From NCBI RefSeq assembly GCF_900102075.1, contig NZ_FNAV01000015.1, positions 99,411 to 163,410 on the forward strand: DNA of 64,000 nucleotides, in the 5' to 3' direction. Numbering within the stretch: the first letter of the stretch is position 1; the number at the start of each line of letters is the position of its first letter. This DNA comes from Salipiger thiooxidans. GTDB lineage: Bacteria > Pseudomonadota > Alphaproteobacteria > Rhodobacterales > Rhodobacteraceae. Shown in pieces: positions 8,364 through 17,235 of the stretch. The translations under genes were made by a program, and so were the position numbers. Under the pieces are notes generated by a model, which was not told the origin of the DNA, did not search any database, and was given only the letters and a program-made list of their open reading frames with translations.

Positions 8364-9407
8364 TTATTGCGTCTGGTACTTTTCGATATTCGCGCGAAAA
8401 GCCTCCACCACCTCGCCGCCGGGCATGCCGCGCCCTTCCAGTCCCGAAACCCAGGCATCGAAGACCGGCGCCGTGGTCGCCCTGACCTGTTCGCGCTGCG
8501 CTTCGTCCAGCACGATGACTTTGATACCGGCTTCGCGCATCTTGTTTTCAAGTTCGGCTGCCGAGCGGTCGGTTTCCTCGGCGACGCGCTGCATCGCCTC
8601 TTGCGCCGCCTGCTGCATGGCCTGCTGATGCTCGGGCGCAAGCCCTTGCCAGACCTCTTCGCGGATCACATAAGGCGCCCAGTACACAAAGACATCCAGC
8701 CCAAGCACAGCGGTATCGATCACCTCTTCGAGCTTGTAGGAATAGACGCTCGTGGTCGGAAAGATCGCGCCGTCAACCGTGCCGGTGCGGATCGCCTGAT
8801 AGGTTTCGGGGCTGGGAATATCCACCGGAGCCCCGCCCAGGGCCTTGATCGATTCCGACATGTTGCCGGCGATGATCTTCAGCTTGAGCCCGTTGATATC
8901 CTCCAGGCCGTCAATCTCTTTGCCGCGGGTAAAAAGATTGTAGGTAGAGGTCATCACGCCCCAGAGGGGACGCATCCCGTTCTTCAGGAAATCGTTCCCC
9001 AGGATCGGCTCCGAGGTCACCGTATCGTAGAATGCCGGTGTGCCGACCTTGCTTTGCGAGAACAGGCCCGGCAGCGTGTGCACACCGGCCAGCGGCATGG
9101 TGCCTCCGTTATAGGCCGGTGGAACATAGCCAACGTCCACCACGCCCGATTGCACCATCGAGAACATGTCGCGAAGCGAGCCCATCTGCCCGGCGCCAAA
9201 ATACTGAAACTTGACCTCGCCGTCGGTCAGTTCGGTCACCCGCTCCATCCAGTAGTTGGTGCCGGTCTCGACGATGTAGTGGCCCGGCGGAAAGGTGTCC
9301 GCCACCTTGAGGGTTGTTTCGGCCAGGGCCATCTGCGGCGTCAGCGCGCCCGCGACCATCATCGCCGCGCCTGCGGCAAGCCGATCCAGTCCGTTCAAAA
9401 TGCTCAT
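8364..9407 (-). CDS. TRAP transporter periplasmic solute-binding protein (DctP family)
   Basis: A 347-residue extracytoplasmic receptor. The N-terminus has a signal peptide with a hydrophobic core and a probable cleavage after ALA-E at about residue 29. The DctP fold is recognisable from LKVADTFPPGHY, the central GLKLKIIAG stretch and the AIRTGTVDGA motif. It binds a carboxylate and delivers it to the DctQM pair downstream. A GCACATATATGC-type palindrome lies about 175 bp upstream of its start and may control this operon. Confidence 0.9.
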   Translation of the reverse strand: MSILNGLDRLAAGAAMMVAGALTPQMALAETTLKVADTFPPGHYIVETGTNYWMERVTELTDGEVKFQYFGAGQMGSLRDMFSMVQSGVVDVGYVPPAYNGGTMPLAGVHTLPGLFSQSKVGTPAFYDTVTSEPILGNDFLKNGMRPLWGVMTSTYNLFTRGKEIDGLEDINGLKLKIIAGNMSESIKALGGAPVDIPSPETYQAIRTGTVDGAIFPTTSVYSYKLEEVIDTAVLGLDVFVYWAPYVIREEVWQGLAPEHQQAMQQAAQEAMQRVAEETDRSAAELENKMREAGIKVIVLDEAQREQVRATTAPVFDAWVSGLEGRGMPGGEVVEAFRANIEKYQTQ

Positions 9408-9578
9408 CGTAAGTCTTCCTCCCTGCGTCAGCCGACGCTCCCCGAACCAGGCCCTCTCCCTTGTTTTGGCGAGAGCCTCACGGACCCGTCCGTTGGTCGG
9501 CCTTCCTCGCCCGAGCCAACCAAACGGCAGGCCATCCGGTCAATGCGGAAGCGCCGCCCGCCCCGATCCGGCCACCAG

Positions 9579-9596
9579 ATCGCACATATATGCGAT
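9579..9596. promoter_or_regulatory. Candidate operator A (RCACATATRTGC family)
   Basis: A near-perfect 18-bp palindrome, ATCGCACATATATGCGAT, about 170 bp upstream of the DctP start. It shares CATAT(A/G)TGCGATTG with site B at 26031. It is one of four related palindromes, all in promoter gaps of this window. Confidence 0.5.
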
Positions 9597-9833
9597 TGCG
9601 CGGGGGCCCGGCGCGCGCAGGGGCTCTACCCCGTTTGCACTCACGCTTCGGGCGCCTGTCCAGCCAAAGGATGCGGCGCGCCACACGGCCATCTGCATCG
9701 CCTCCCTGAGGCTGACAGTTGCGGGATGTGGGCACGACAGTCGAATGGCCGGATGACAGTTTTCGGAGGGACATTGATGGCGGGGCAGCTGACGATCCGC
9801 GCCGGGCGATGGCCTGCGGCGCTTCCCGGCGGA

Positions 9834-9856
9834 CGCATTATCCCGCATTATCCCGC
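9834..9856. repeat. 10-bp tandem direct repeat
   Basis: The unit CGCATTATCC occurs twice back to back (9834-9843 and 9844-9853), followed by CGC, in the non-coding region upstream of the TRAP operon. Confidence 0.7.
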
Positions 9857-10168
9857 AAGCTGGTCGATCGGGCATTTCGGGACGTGCGGCACCGCGATCT
9901 GGTGCATCCGCAACCCGACCGCGCTGTCGGAAATCGTCGGGTGTCGTACCGGTTTTGAAATCCCGTCCAGAAGATACCCGGATCGAATATCGAACACTGG
10001 CACGTTTCTGAACGTCATTTTACGACAGGGTGGTGGCGCCGTGGCCAGAACGGCCACCTGCGGCAGAGGGGCGGCACCCGGCCCGGACCCCGACAATCAG
10101 ATCGGGGGGAATCGCCGCCGCATGATCTTGGGCCGGGCGGGGGTCATGGTGGATAAGAACACCGGCGT

Positions 10169-10972
10169 TCAGCAAACCCTGGGGTCTTGACCTTTCTTTC
10201 TCAGATGCTGAACGATTTCTTCACGCATGATCCTGACAATCTCGTTCTCGGATCGCAGGATGACATCCGTCGGTGCGCCAACCCCAACGGCAAACAGACG
10301 AGAACTCTGGTGGCTGGGAAACGGCATGGAGATCAACCCGGCGCCTTTGACGACCTGATCGGTTGACAGATAATACCCCTTGGCGCGGGTCTCGGCCAAG
10401 GAGGCGACGAAGGTCTTCACGTCCACCGCCGGTTTGTCGGGCGCACGATAGGCATTGATCTTTCGTAACAGGCGGCACACTTCTTCATCGCTGAAGCGGC
10501 TCATCAGAACCCGCCCCACCCCGGAATTCCCCAGCGGACGCCGCGTGCCGAGTGAAATGTGGTGGATCGGCGACTTCTTTGGACGGATCACTTGCACATA
10601 CTCGGCTTCGTCGCCGTTCTTTGTTCCCAGTACGACGACATGCTGCGTCCGTTGCGCGATCGCCTTGAGCAGCCGCTGGATGATGCCTTCACCGAACAGA
10701 TCCGGGCTCATCCAAGAGCCCAGAAGCGGGACGCGTTCGGTGGGAAAGTAGTTCTTGTTCCGGGCATCGTGGCTCAGGAAGCCGAGCTTGACCATGCTCT
10801 TCAAGAGCGCCGAAGTGCTCGATTGCGGATACCCCAGTTTCTTCGAGACTTCCACGACCGACAGCGGGCGCCGCACCTCGTCGAAATACACCAGCGTTTC
10901 ACAGGTGCGGGCGACCGATTTTACGATATTGTCCCCGCGTGTCTTCACCGAAGTCTGTTCCGCGTCTTCCAT
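10169..10972 (-). CDS. IclR-family transcriptional regulator
   Basis: A 267-residue regulator with an N-terminal winged helix-turn-helix (about residues 15-80, PQSSTSALLKSMVKLGFL being the recognition region) and a C-terminal IclR effector domain (about 95-255), where GNSGVGRVLMSRFSDEEV and KGYYLSTDQVVKGAGLISMPF are typical. IclR proteins usually sense aromatic or organic-acid metabolites. It lies between the TRAP operon and the ADP-forming synthetase operon, so it probably controls one or both. An imperfect 21-bp palindrome just upstream of its start suggests autoregulation. Start ATG 10972 is preceded by GGAGGGGATC. Confidence 0.88.
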   Translation of the reverse strand: MEDAEQTSVKTRGDNIVKSVARTCETLVYFDEVRRPLSVVEVSKKLGYPQSSTSALLKSMVKLGFLSHDARNKNYFPTERVPLLGSWMSPDLFGEGIIQRLLKAIAQRTQHVVVLGTKNGDEAEYVQVIRPKKSPIHHISLGTRRPLGNSGVGRVLMSRFSDEEVCRLLRKINAYRAPDKPAVDVKTFVASLAETRAKGYYLSTDQVVKGAGLISMPFPSHQSSRLFAVGVGAPTDVILRSENEIVRIMREEIVQHLRKKGQDPRVC

Positions 10973-10986
10973 GATCCCCTCCCAGC

Positions 10987-11007
10987 ATACTATTATATGA
11001 ACAGTAT
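10987..11007. promoter_or_regulatory. AT-rich imperfect palindrome upstream of the IclR gene
   Basis: A 21-bp imperfect inverted repeat with ATACT and AGTAT ends centred near 10997, 15 bp upstream of the IclR start codon. Its low GC stands out from the surroundings. It is a plausible autoregulatory operator overlapping the promoter, inferred from position and symmetry only. Confidence 0.4.
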
Positions 11008-11112
11008 TCAGAAAGTAGAATGGCTGCGGATGTTATTTCTGTCAACTGGTAGAAGATCGCAGAAGACGCGCCGCATGCCGCGAGGGGATCGGAAAGATGC
11101 CGGGTCCGGGTG

Positions 11113-13227
11113 TCAGTGGCCTCCTCGCCTGGTGGGAACGATTACGGCGTCCGCAGCCACGGCACCCTGGCCGCTGGGTCCAACGATCAACGGGTTGACG
11201 TCAATGGTCTCAAGCGCTGCTCCGTGATGGGCCGCAAAGGCGGACAGGCGCGCAAGGGCGTCGGCAAGCGCGCCGATGTCGCGTTCGGGCGCGCCGCGGA
11301 AGGCGTCCAGCAGTTTGCGACCGTGGATTTCGTCGATCATCCGACGCGCTTCGGCGGGCCCGAAAGGGGCAACCCGGAAGGACACGTCCCCCAGGGCCTC
11401 GACCAGCACGCCGCCCAGCCCGAACATGACCACCGGGCCGAATGCCGGATCCTGGGTCACGCCGAGTATGGCCTCCAGCCCCGGTGCTGCCTGTTCGGCC
11501 ACGACCAGCCCGTCGATCCGCGCATCGGGCGCTTTCTCGGACGCCAGTTCCAGAATGCGCGCCCCGGCAGAGCGGACCTCTTCGACCGAGCGCAAGTTCA
11601 GCGCCACGCCACCGATATCGGATTTATGCAGGATGTCGGGCGAGGCGATCTTCAACACGATCGGATAGCCCATCTCCTGCGCCGCCTCGGCTGCCGCCTC
11701 CGGGGTCTTGGCCAGGGTTTCGCGCACGATTGCGATGCCCGCTTCGGCCAGCAGCGCCTTGGCCTCGATCTCGTTCACCATGTCGTCCGGCAACGGCGAC
11801 AGGTCGGACAGTTCGGGTATCGGGTCATGTTCGCCGGCCCGCGCGAAGGATCTGGCGAAATAGCGCAATGCGGCCATGGCACGGACCGCGCGGGTCGGTT
11901 CCTCGAACACGATGAACCCCGACTTTTCATATGCGGCACGGCCCTCGGGTTCGGTCAGCGAACAGAACAGCATCGGCCGGCCGGGAAACTTCTCGCGGAT
12001 GCGCTCCAGCCCGGTCCGGATGGCTTCGTTCAGGTCGGCGACAAGACCGACCGTGGACATGAAGATGATGGCACCGTCAATTTCGCCGTCGCCAAACAAC
12101 ACATCCATGTTGGTTTCCAGCAGGTCGATCTGGTTGACCAGCTGCGCCGTCACATCGACCGGGTTTCGGACACCTGCGAAAGGCAGCACCTCTTTCAGCT
12201 TTTTCTGCGCGTGATCGGGAAGCGCGGGCACGTCCAGTTTCAGTTTCTCGGCCTCGTCGGCCATCAGCACCCCAACGCCGCCGGACACCGTCACAAGGCC
12301 CAGTCGGTCGCCCTGCATCATCGACGCGGATTCGGCGCAGGCATAGGTCACATCGAACATTTCATCGACCGATTGCGCCCGGTACACGCCGTATTGCCGA
12401 AAAGCCGCGTCATAGACCGCGTCGGACCCCGCCAGCGAGGCGGTATGCGATTGCGCGGCCTCGGCACCGACCGCGCTGCGGCCGACCTTCATCATGACCA
12501 CCGGCTTTTCCCGTGCGCGCGCCAGTTCAAGGGCCTCGACCAGCCTGTCGCGGTCAGTCGCGCCTTCGAGGTATCCCATGATTACGCGGGTTTCGTCATC
12601 CTGCGCGCAATAGGCTACCGCATCGGCGAAATCGACGTCGCAGGAATTGCCCGTCGTCGCCCAGAGGTTCACACCCAGTCCGCGCATCCTGACCAGCGTC
12701 ATGCAATACGACCCGAAGGCGCCGCTCTGGCTGACGATCGACACGCCGCCGGGCTTGGGCAGGTGCTTTTCGACCCCCGGTGTGAAGGTGGCGTAAAGAT
12801 TGTGGCGCACATTGGCGATGCCCAGGCAATTCGGCCCGACAAGCCGCATACCGCCTTCGCGCGCGATATCGACCATTCGCGCCTGAAGCGCGGCCCCTTC
12901 GGCATTAACCTCGGAGAACCCAGAGCTGAAGATCACCGCGCCCCGCACGCCGCGCGCCGCGCAATCCTCGACCGCCTGAACCGCCAGCGGCGCGGGCAGC
13001 GCGATCACCGCCAGATCCGGTGTCGACGGGGCCTCGGTGATCGACGGATACGCCGTCAGGCCCTGCACTTCGGGCGATTTCGGGTTTATCGGCAGGATCG
13101 TGCCCTGGAACCCATGCCGTTTGAGAAAATCCACCGGCCGTCCGCCGATGCGTTTCGGGTCGCTCGACGCGCCGATCACGGCAACAGAACGAGGGGCGAA
13201 AATGGCATCCATTCCGTCAATACGCAT
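11113..13227 (-). CDS. Acyl-CoA synthetase, ADP(NDP)-forming, fused alpha-beta type
   Basis: A 704-residue cytosolic ligase with the order CoA-binding domain (about 5-135), succinyl-CoA-ligase-like domains (about 145-440) and ATP-grasp domain (about 470-695). The phosphohistidine is His261 in QSHTASLAG; MVGPNC-type residues near 130 and IDVNPLIVG near the end are also family marks. It converts acid + CoA + ATP reversibly to acyl-CoA + ADP + Pi. Start ATG 13227 follows AAGGAAGA. It is the third gene of a CoA-transferase/ACAD/synthetase operon. A split two-gene version lies divergently at 15820-17903. Confidence 0.9.
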   Translation of the reverse strand: MRIDGMDAIFAPRSVAVIGASSDPKRIGGRPVDFLKRHGFQGTILPINPKSPEVQGLTAYPSITEAPSTPDLAVIALPAPLAVQAVEDCAARGVRGAVIFSSGFSEVNAEGAALQARMVDIAREGGMRLVGPNCLGIANVRHNLYATFTPGVEKHLPKPGGVSIVSQSGAFGSYCMTLVRMRGLGVNLWATTGNSCDVDFADAVAYCAQDDETRVIMGYLEGATDRDRLVEALELARAREKPVVMMKVGRSAVGAEAAQSHTASLAGSDAVYDAAFRQYGVYRAQSVDEMFDVTYACAESASMMQGDRLGLVTVSGGVGVLMADEAEKLKLDVPALPDHAQKKLKEVLPFAGVRNPVDVTAQLVNQIDLLETNMDVLFGDGEIDGAIIFMSTVGLVADLNEAIRTGLERIREKFPGRPMLFCSLTEPEGRAAYEKSGFIVFEEPTRAVRAMAALRYFARSFARAGEHDPIPELSDLSPLPDDMVNEIEAKALLAEAGIAIVRETLAKTPEAAAEAAQEMGYPIVLKIASPDILHKSDIGGVALNLRSVEEVRSAGARILELASEKAPDARIDGLVVAEQAAPGLEAILGVTQDPAFGPVVMFGLGGVLVEALGDVSFRVAPFGPAEARRMIDEIHGRKLLDAFRGAPERDIGALADALARLSAFAAHHGAALETIDVNPLIVGPSGQGAVAADAVIVPTRRGGH

Positions 13228-13249
13228 GGGTCTTCCTTTGATGTTCGAA

Positions 13250-14416
13250 TTAGTAGGATTTCGGCAGGCCGAGCGCGTGTTCCGCGATGAACGACAGCAC
13301 CAGTTGCGGTGTTACCGGCGCGATGCGGAACAGGATGGCTTCGCGCACAAGGCGTTCGACATGGTATTCCTTGGCATATCCGAAACCGCCAAAAGTCAGC
13401 TGCGCGGTCTGCGTCGCCTTGACCGCCGCTTCGCCGGCCAGGTATTTGCCCGCGTTGGCCTCGTTTCCGCAGGGCTTGCCCGCATCGTAAAGCGCGCCGG
13501 CGTTCATCGCCATCAGATTGGCCGCTTCCAGTTCCGCCCAGCAGGCGGCCAGCGGATGCTGCACGCCCTGATTCTGGCCGATCGGCCTGCCAAACACGAC
13601 GCGCTCATTGGCGTAATTGGCGGCGCGGCGCAGCGCGTTGCGCCCGATGCCCACAGCCTCGGCGGCGACCAGCACCCGTTCGGGATTCAGCCCGTGCAGG
13701 ATCTGGCGAAAGCCCTGACCTTCCTCGCCGATCAGATCGGCGGCCGGTATCGGCAGCCCGTCGATGAACAGCTCGTTTGAATCGACACACTTGCGGCCCA
13801 TCTTCTCGATCTCGCGCACGGTGACGAATGTCCGGTCAAGATCGGTGTAGAACAGGCTTAGGCCTTCGGTTGGTTTCTTGACATCCTCAAGCGGGGTGGT
13901 GCGCGCCAGCAGCAGGATCTTGTCCGCAACCTGGGCGGTCGAAATCCAGACCTTTTGCCCGTGCACGACATAGCGGTCACCCTGGCGCACGGCGCGGGTT
14001 TTCAGCTTCGTCGTGTCCAGGCCAGTCGTCGGTTCTGTGACGCCGAAACAGGCCTTTTGCTCACCGGCCACCAGCGGCGGAAGGTACTTTTTTTTCTGGT
14101 CGTCGGTGCCGAACTTGACGACCGGATTGAGGCCGAAGATGTTCATGTGCACCGCCGAAGCCGCGCTGTTGCCGCCACCGGATTCCGCGATCGCCTGCAT
14201 CATGATGGCGGCGTCGACGATTCCAAGACCGGCCCCGCCGTATTCCTCGGGGATGGCGATTCCCAGCCAGCCATCGCGGGCCAGCTTCTGGTGCAGTTCG
14301 TGCGGGAAACCGCCTTCGCGATCCCGGTTTTGCCAGAACTCATCGTCGAATTCTGCGCAAACCCGCAGGATCGCATCGCGGATTCCCTGCTGATCGGATG
14401 TCATCTGATAGGTCAT
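13250..14416 (-). CDS. Acyl-CoA dehydrogenase, helix-G glutamate type
   Basis: A 388-residue ACAD. The C-terminal EGTSEIQ motif is absent (APVTPQLV occupies the region), but helix G reads GLNPERVLVAAEAVG, with Glu directly before Arg as in isovaleryl-CoA and long-chain ACADs, so that Glu is the likely base. The substrate loop VTEPTTGLDTTKL departs from the common EPGAGSD. FGGFGYAKEYHVER marks the C-terminal FAD region. Start ATG 14416 has GAGGAGAACACC upstream. The loop is distinctive enough that a non-standard acyl group is possible. Confidence 0.88.
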   Translation of the reverse strand: MTYQMTSDQQGIRDAILRVCAEFDDEFWQNRDREGGFPHELHQKLARDGWLGIAIPEEYGGAGLGIVDAAIMMQAIAESGGGNSAASAVHMNIFGLNPVVKFGTDDQKKKYLPPLVAGEQKACFGVTEPTTGLDTTKLKTRAVRQGDRYVVHGQKVWISTAQVADKILLLARTTPLEDVKKPTEGLSLFYTDLDRTFVTVREIEKMGRKCVDSNELFIDGLPIPAADLIGEEGQGFRQILHGLNPERVLVAAEAVGIGRNALRRAANYANERVVFGRPIGQNQGVQHPLAACWAELEAANLMAMNAGALYDAGKPCGNEANAGKYLAGEAAVKATQTAQLTFGGFGYAKEYHVERLVREAILFRIAPVTPQLVLSFIAEHALGLPKSY

Positions 14417-14446
14417 GGTGTTCTCCTCGAATCTCGCAATCCGCTC

Positions 14447-15661
14447 TCAGCGGTCCGGCCCGGCGATGGTGCCGTTCTGGGTGAGGGTGTCGATCTGCCC
14501 GGCGTCGTATCCGAGCTCTTCCAGCACCGCGCGGCTGTCGACGCCCAGCTCGCTGCGCCCGAGCCAGCGCAGCCGCCCCGGCGTCTTGTCCAGCTTTGGG
14601 ATGGGGCCAACGACCTTGGTGTCGTCGCCCTCGACCCCGACGATATCGCCGCGCGCCGCGATCTGCGGATCGGCCAGGATGTCATCGACGTCATAGACCA
14701 TCGCCGCCACGGCATCGTGGGCCTGGAAGATGTCGATCGCCTTCTGCGCGTCATGCCGGGCCACGAATGCCCCAAGCCGGTCCACGATTTCGTCCATGTG
14801 CTCCACGAAGCCGTCCAGATTTTGGAATTGCGGCTGTTCCGCCCATTCCTTTCCGCCCGCGGCCTCCAGAAGCCGACGTCCGGTCGCCGCACTGCCGGCG
14901 CTGATTGTGACCCATTTCCCGTCCTGGGCGCGAAACACCCCCGCCGGGGCGTAGGAATTGGGGGCCTGAAGCCCGTTTCGGTCAACCGGAAGCCCCGCGC
15001 CGGTCCGCGTCGGAACGTGATAGTCGATCAGGCGCAACAGCGGCTCGAAGATGGCGAGGTCCACCACCTGGCCCCTGGCGCTGCCGTTGCGCACCGCATG
15101 AAGCGCCATCATCGCGCCGTAGGCCGCCATGAGGCCCGTGGTTGAATCCGCGGCGGGAAAGCCGGGGTGCATCGGCGCGTTGTCGGCAAAGCCGGTCATG
15201 TTGGCCAGCCCGCTCATGGCCTCGCCGGCCCGACCGAAACCCGGCCAGGAGGAACGCGGCCCGGTCTGCCCATAGCCCGAGATCCGCACGATCACCAGAT
15301 CCGGGTTCCATTCATGCAGAACCTCTGGCGCCAACCCCGCCCTTTCAAGCACGCCGGGGCGGAAGTTCTCGATCAGAACCTGCGCGTTTTCGACCAGGCG
15401 GCGCAGAACCTCGCGGCCGTCGTCGGTCTTCCAGTCCAGCGCCACCAGTCGCTTGTTTCGGGCCAGCGTCTTCCACCACACGCCGACGCCATCCTTGGCG
15501 CGCGCGCTCAGAACCCGCAGCATGTCGCCCTGCCCCGGTCGTTCGATCTTGATCACCTCAGCGCCGAAATCCGAGAGCAGAGCGCCGCACATCGGCGCGG
15601 CAATCACATGCCCCATTTCAATCACCCTGAGGTCGCTCAGCGGCCCGTCTTTTATCGTCAC
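14447..15661 (-). CDS. CaiB/BaiF-family CoA-transferase (class III)
   Basis: A 404-residue family III CoA-transferase with LRVIEMGHVIAAPMCGALL at the N-terminus, the CoA-binding IENFRPGVLER segment and the probable catalytic Asp in PAADSTTGLM. It lacks the His/Glu set of AMACR (the GAIE position reads SAGS), so CoA transfer rather than racemisation is expected. It would activate an acid at the expense of another acyl-CoA. The start codon is GTG 15661 with GGGAGAAGA upstream. It is the first gene of the 15661-11113 operon, and a TCGAAC-N4-GTTAGA operator lies 100 bp upstream. Confidence 0.86.
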   Translation of the reverse strand: MTIKDGPLSDLRVIEMGHVIAAPMCGALLSDFGAEVIKIERPGQGDMLRVLSARAKDGVGVWWKTLARNKRLVALDWKTDDGREVLRRLVENAQVLIENFRPGVLERAGLAPEVLHEWNPDLVIVRISGYGQTGPRSSWPGFGRAGEAMSGLANMTGFADNAPMHPGFPAADSTTGLMAAYGAMMALHAVRNGSARGQVVDLAIFEPLLRLIDYHVPTRTGAGLPVDRNGLQAPNSYAPAGVFRAQDGKWVTISAGSAATGRRLLEAAGGKEWAEQPQFQNLDGFVEHMDEIVDRLGAFVARHDAQKAIDIFQAHDAVAAMVYDVDDILADPQIAARGDIVGVEGDDTKVVGPIPKLDKTPGRLRWLGRSELGVDSRAVLEELGYDAGQIDTLTQNGTIAGPDR

Positions 15662-15760
15662 GCGGTCTTCTCCCAGATTGCCATTTCTCGATCGTCAAGC
15701 CCCAATCTCCGGGTCCAGCGCCCCTATTCTCCCCGGAACCGAAATCCATTGCGAGAATAA

Positions 15761-15776
15761 TCGAACGTCCGTTAGA
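15761..15776. promoter_or_regulatory. Candidate operator, TCTAAC-N4-GTTAGA family (site 1)
   Basis: TCGAACGTCCGTTAGA, one mismatch from a perfect 6-4-6 inverted repeat, in the 158-bp divergent promoter region between the CoA-transferase (minus) and the split ADP-forming synthetase (plus). Perfect-arm copies occur at 56777 and 60446. The architecture suits a TetR-type repressor; none is encoded in the window. Confidence 0.55.
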
Positions 15777-15819
15777 TCTTCGAAACGGGCGGTGAAATTT
15801 TCACTTGACGGAGAAAGAA

Positions 15820-17235
15820 ATGGCTGAACCAGAGACGAATCGAATGGCGACACGCCGGCCTTCGGTTGCACAGGCATTGGATGGTTTGTTTGATCCCCGC
15901 ACCATCGCGGTGGTCGGGGCGTCGCGCACCAAGGGCAAGCTCGGGCAGGCCGTGCTGGCGCTGCTGAAGAGCAACGGCTATCGCGGCAAGATCATCCCGG
16001 TGAACCCGTCGGGCGGCGAGATCGAGGGGCTTGCGGCTGTGCGCAGTCTGGATGAGATCGACGGCCCGATCGACGTGGTCGTTCTGGCAACCCCGGTCGG
16101 TGTCGCTCTGGATGCGCTGGAAAGCTGCGCCCGGCTCGATGTCAAGGCCGTGGTCGGGGTGACCTCGGGATTTTCGGAGGCCGGCGAAGACGGGCGCAGC
16201 AACGAGATGCGGCTGCGCCGGATCATGCAGGACGCGCCCTTTCGTCTGGTCGGGCCGAACTGCGAAGGCGTGGTGCGCCCCGCAACGGACCTGCAACTGA
16301 CTTTCAGCCCGATGTTCAACGGTCTCAGGCCCGGCCCGGTCGCGATGATTTCCCAGTCCGGCGCGCTTGCGGGCCTTATGGCATTGCGTCTGGGCGAACG
16401 CGGCGTGGGGATCAATGCCATCGTCTCCAGCGGCAACGAAACCGATCTGACCGCGGCGGATCTGCTTGAATATCTGGGCAACGACCCTGAGACCCGCGTG
16501 GTGCTGTGCTACGTCGAGGAACTGCGCGACGGGCGACGGTTCGCCGAGGTGGCCCGGCGACTGACGCAGGACGGAAAGCATGTCGTTGCGGTCAAGGGCG
16601 GGCGAAGCCGCGCCGGATCGCGCGCGGTCCAGTCGCATACCGGCGCGATGGCCGGGGACGACCGGGTGATCAGCGCGGTGTTTCGTGAAACCGGGGTTAT
16701 CCGCGCGCGGGAATCCGTGGCCGCCGTCGATGCCGTCACGGCCCTCGCTGCGGGGCGGCGGCCTGCCGGCAACCGGGTCGGCATCATCTCTGTCACCGGC
16801 GGGCTCGGCGTCGAGATGACCGACCTTGCCGAAAGCGCCGGGTTCGAGGTGCCGGTCCTGGACGAGGCGACGCAGACCGCGCTGTCGCACTATGTGCCGT
16901 TCTACGGCTCGGTGTCGAATCCGGTCGATCTGACCGGCGTCGTTCTGGCGAATCCCACCTATGTGGGCCGCTGCCTGAAGGCCGTCGCAGCTGATCCGGG
17001 CGTGGATATCGCCATCGCAATTATCACATTTGTGCCGGATCAGCAGTTCATCGAGGCGTTGGCCGAGGCGTTCGACAGCACCGGCAAGCCGATCCTGATC
17101 GTCTGGACCGGCGCGGCGCGCAGCAATGCCTCGGGCGAGGCGCTGCGCGAACGGGCTGTTCCGGTGTATGATTCGCCGGCGCGTGCGGCGTCGGGGCTTG
17201 CGGCGCTGGCGGCCATGACGGGAGAAGTGGCATGA
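15820..17235 (+). CDS. ADP-forming acyl-CoA synthetase, alpha-type subunit (CoA-binding/ligase domains)
   Basis: A 471-residue protein matching the N-terminal two thirds of the fused enzyme at 11113-13227: CoA-binding domain (about 20-150), then ligase domains with the phosphohistidine His273 in QSHTGAMAG. No ATP-grasp domain follows; that part is the next gene. I prefer ATG 15820 because GGAGAAAG sits 5-10 bp upstream; a TTG at 15805 in the same frame would place the ribosome site inside the gene. It overlaps the ATP-grasp gene by ATGA. Confidence 0.88.
   Translation: MAEPETNRMATRRPSVAQALDGLFDPRTIAVVGASRTKGKLGQAVLALLKSNGYRGKIIPVNPSGGEIEGLAAVRSLDEIDGPIDVVVLATPVGVALDALESCARLDVKAVVGVTSGFSEAGEDGRSNEMRLRRIMQDAPFRLVGPNCEGVVRPATDLQLTFSPMFNGLRPGPVAMISQSGALAGLMALRLGERGVGINAIVSSGNETDLTAADLLEYLGNDPETRVVLCYVEELRDGRRFAEVARRLTQDGKHVVAVKGGRSRAGSRAVQSHTGAMAGDDRVISAVFRETGVIRARESVAAVDAVTALAAGRRPAGNRVGIISVTGGLGVEMTDLAESAGFEVPVLDEATQTALSHYVPFYGSVSNPVDLTGVVLANPTYVGRCLKAVAADPGVDIAIAIITFVPDQQFIEALAEAFDSTGKPILIVWTGAARSNASGEALRERAVPVYDSPARAASGLAALAAMTGEVA

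Larger units (their letters stand above)
9408..10168. other. 761-bp non-coding stretch upstream of the TRAP operon
   Basis: This lies between the IclR gene stop and the DctP start, both on the minus strand. No frame in it looks like a protein family. It contains the operator-like palindrome at 9579-9596 and a 10-bp unit, CGCATTATCC, repeated in tandem at 9834-9853. The length suggests a long regulatory region or remains of a lost gene; I see no homology that decides this. Confidence 0.45.

Noticed and set aside
9460..10168. Possible small genes upstream of the TRAP operon
   Set aside because: All frames there give Arg/Pro-rich products with no motif and no credible ribosome site.
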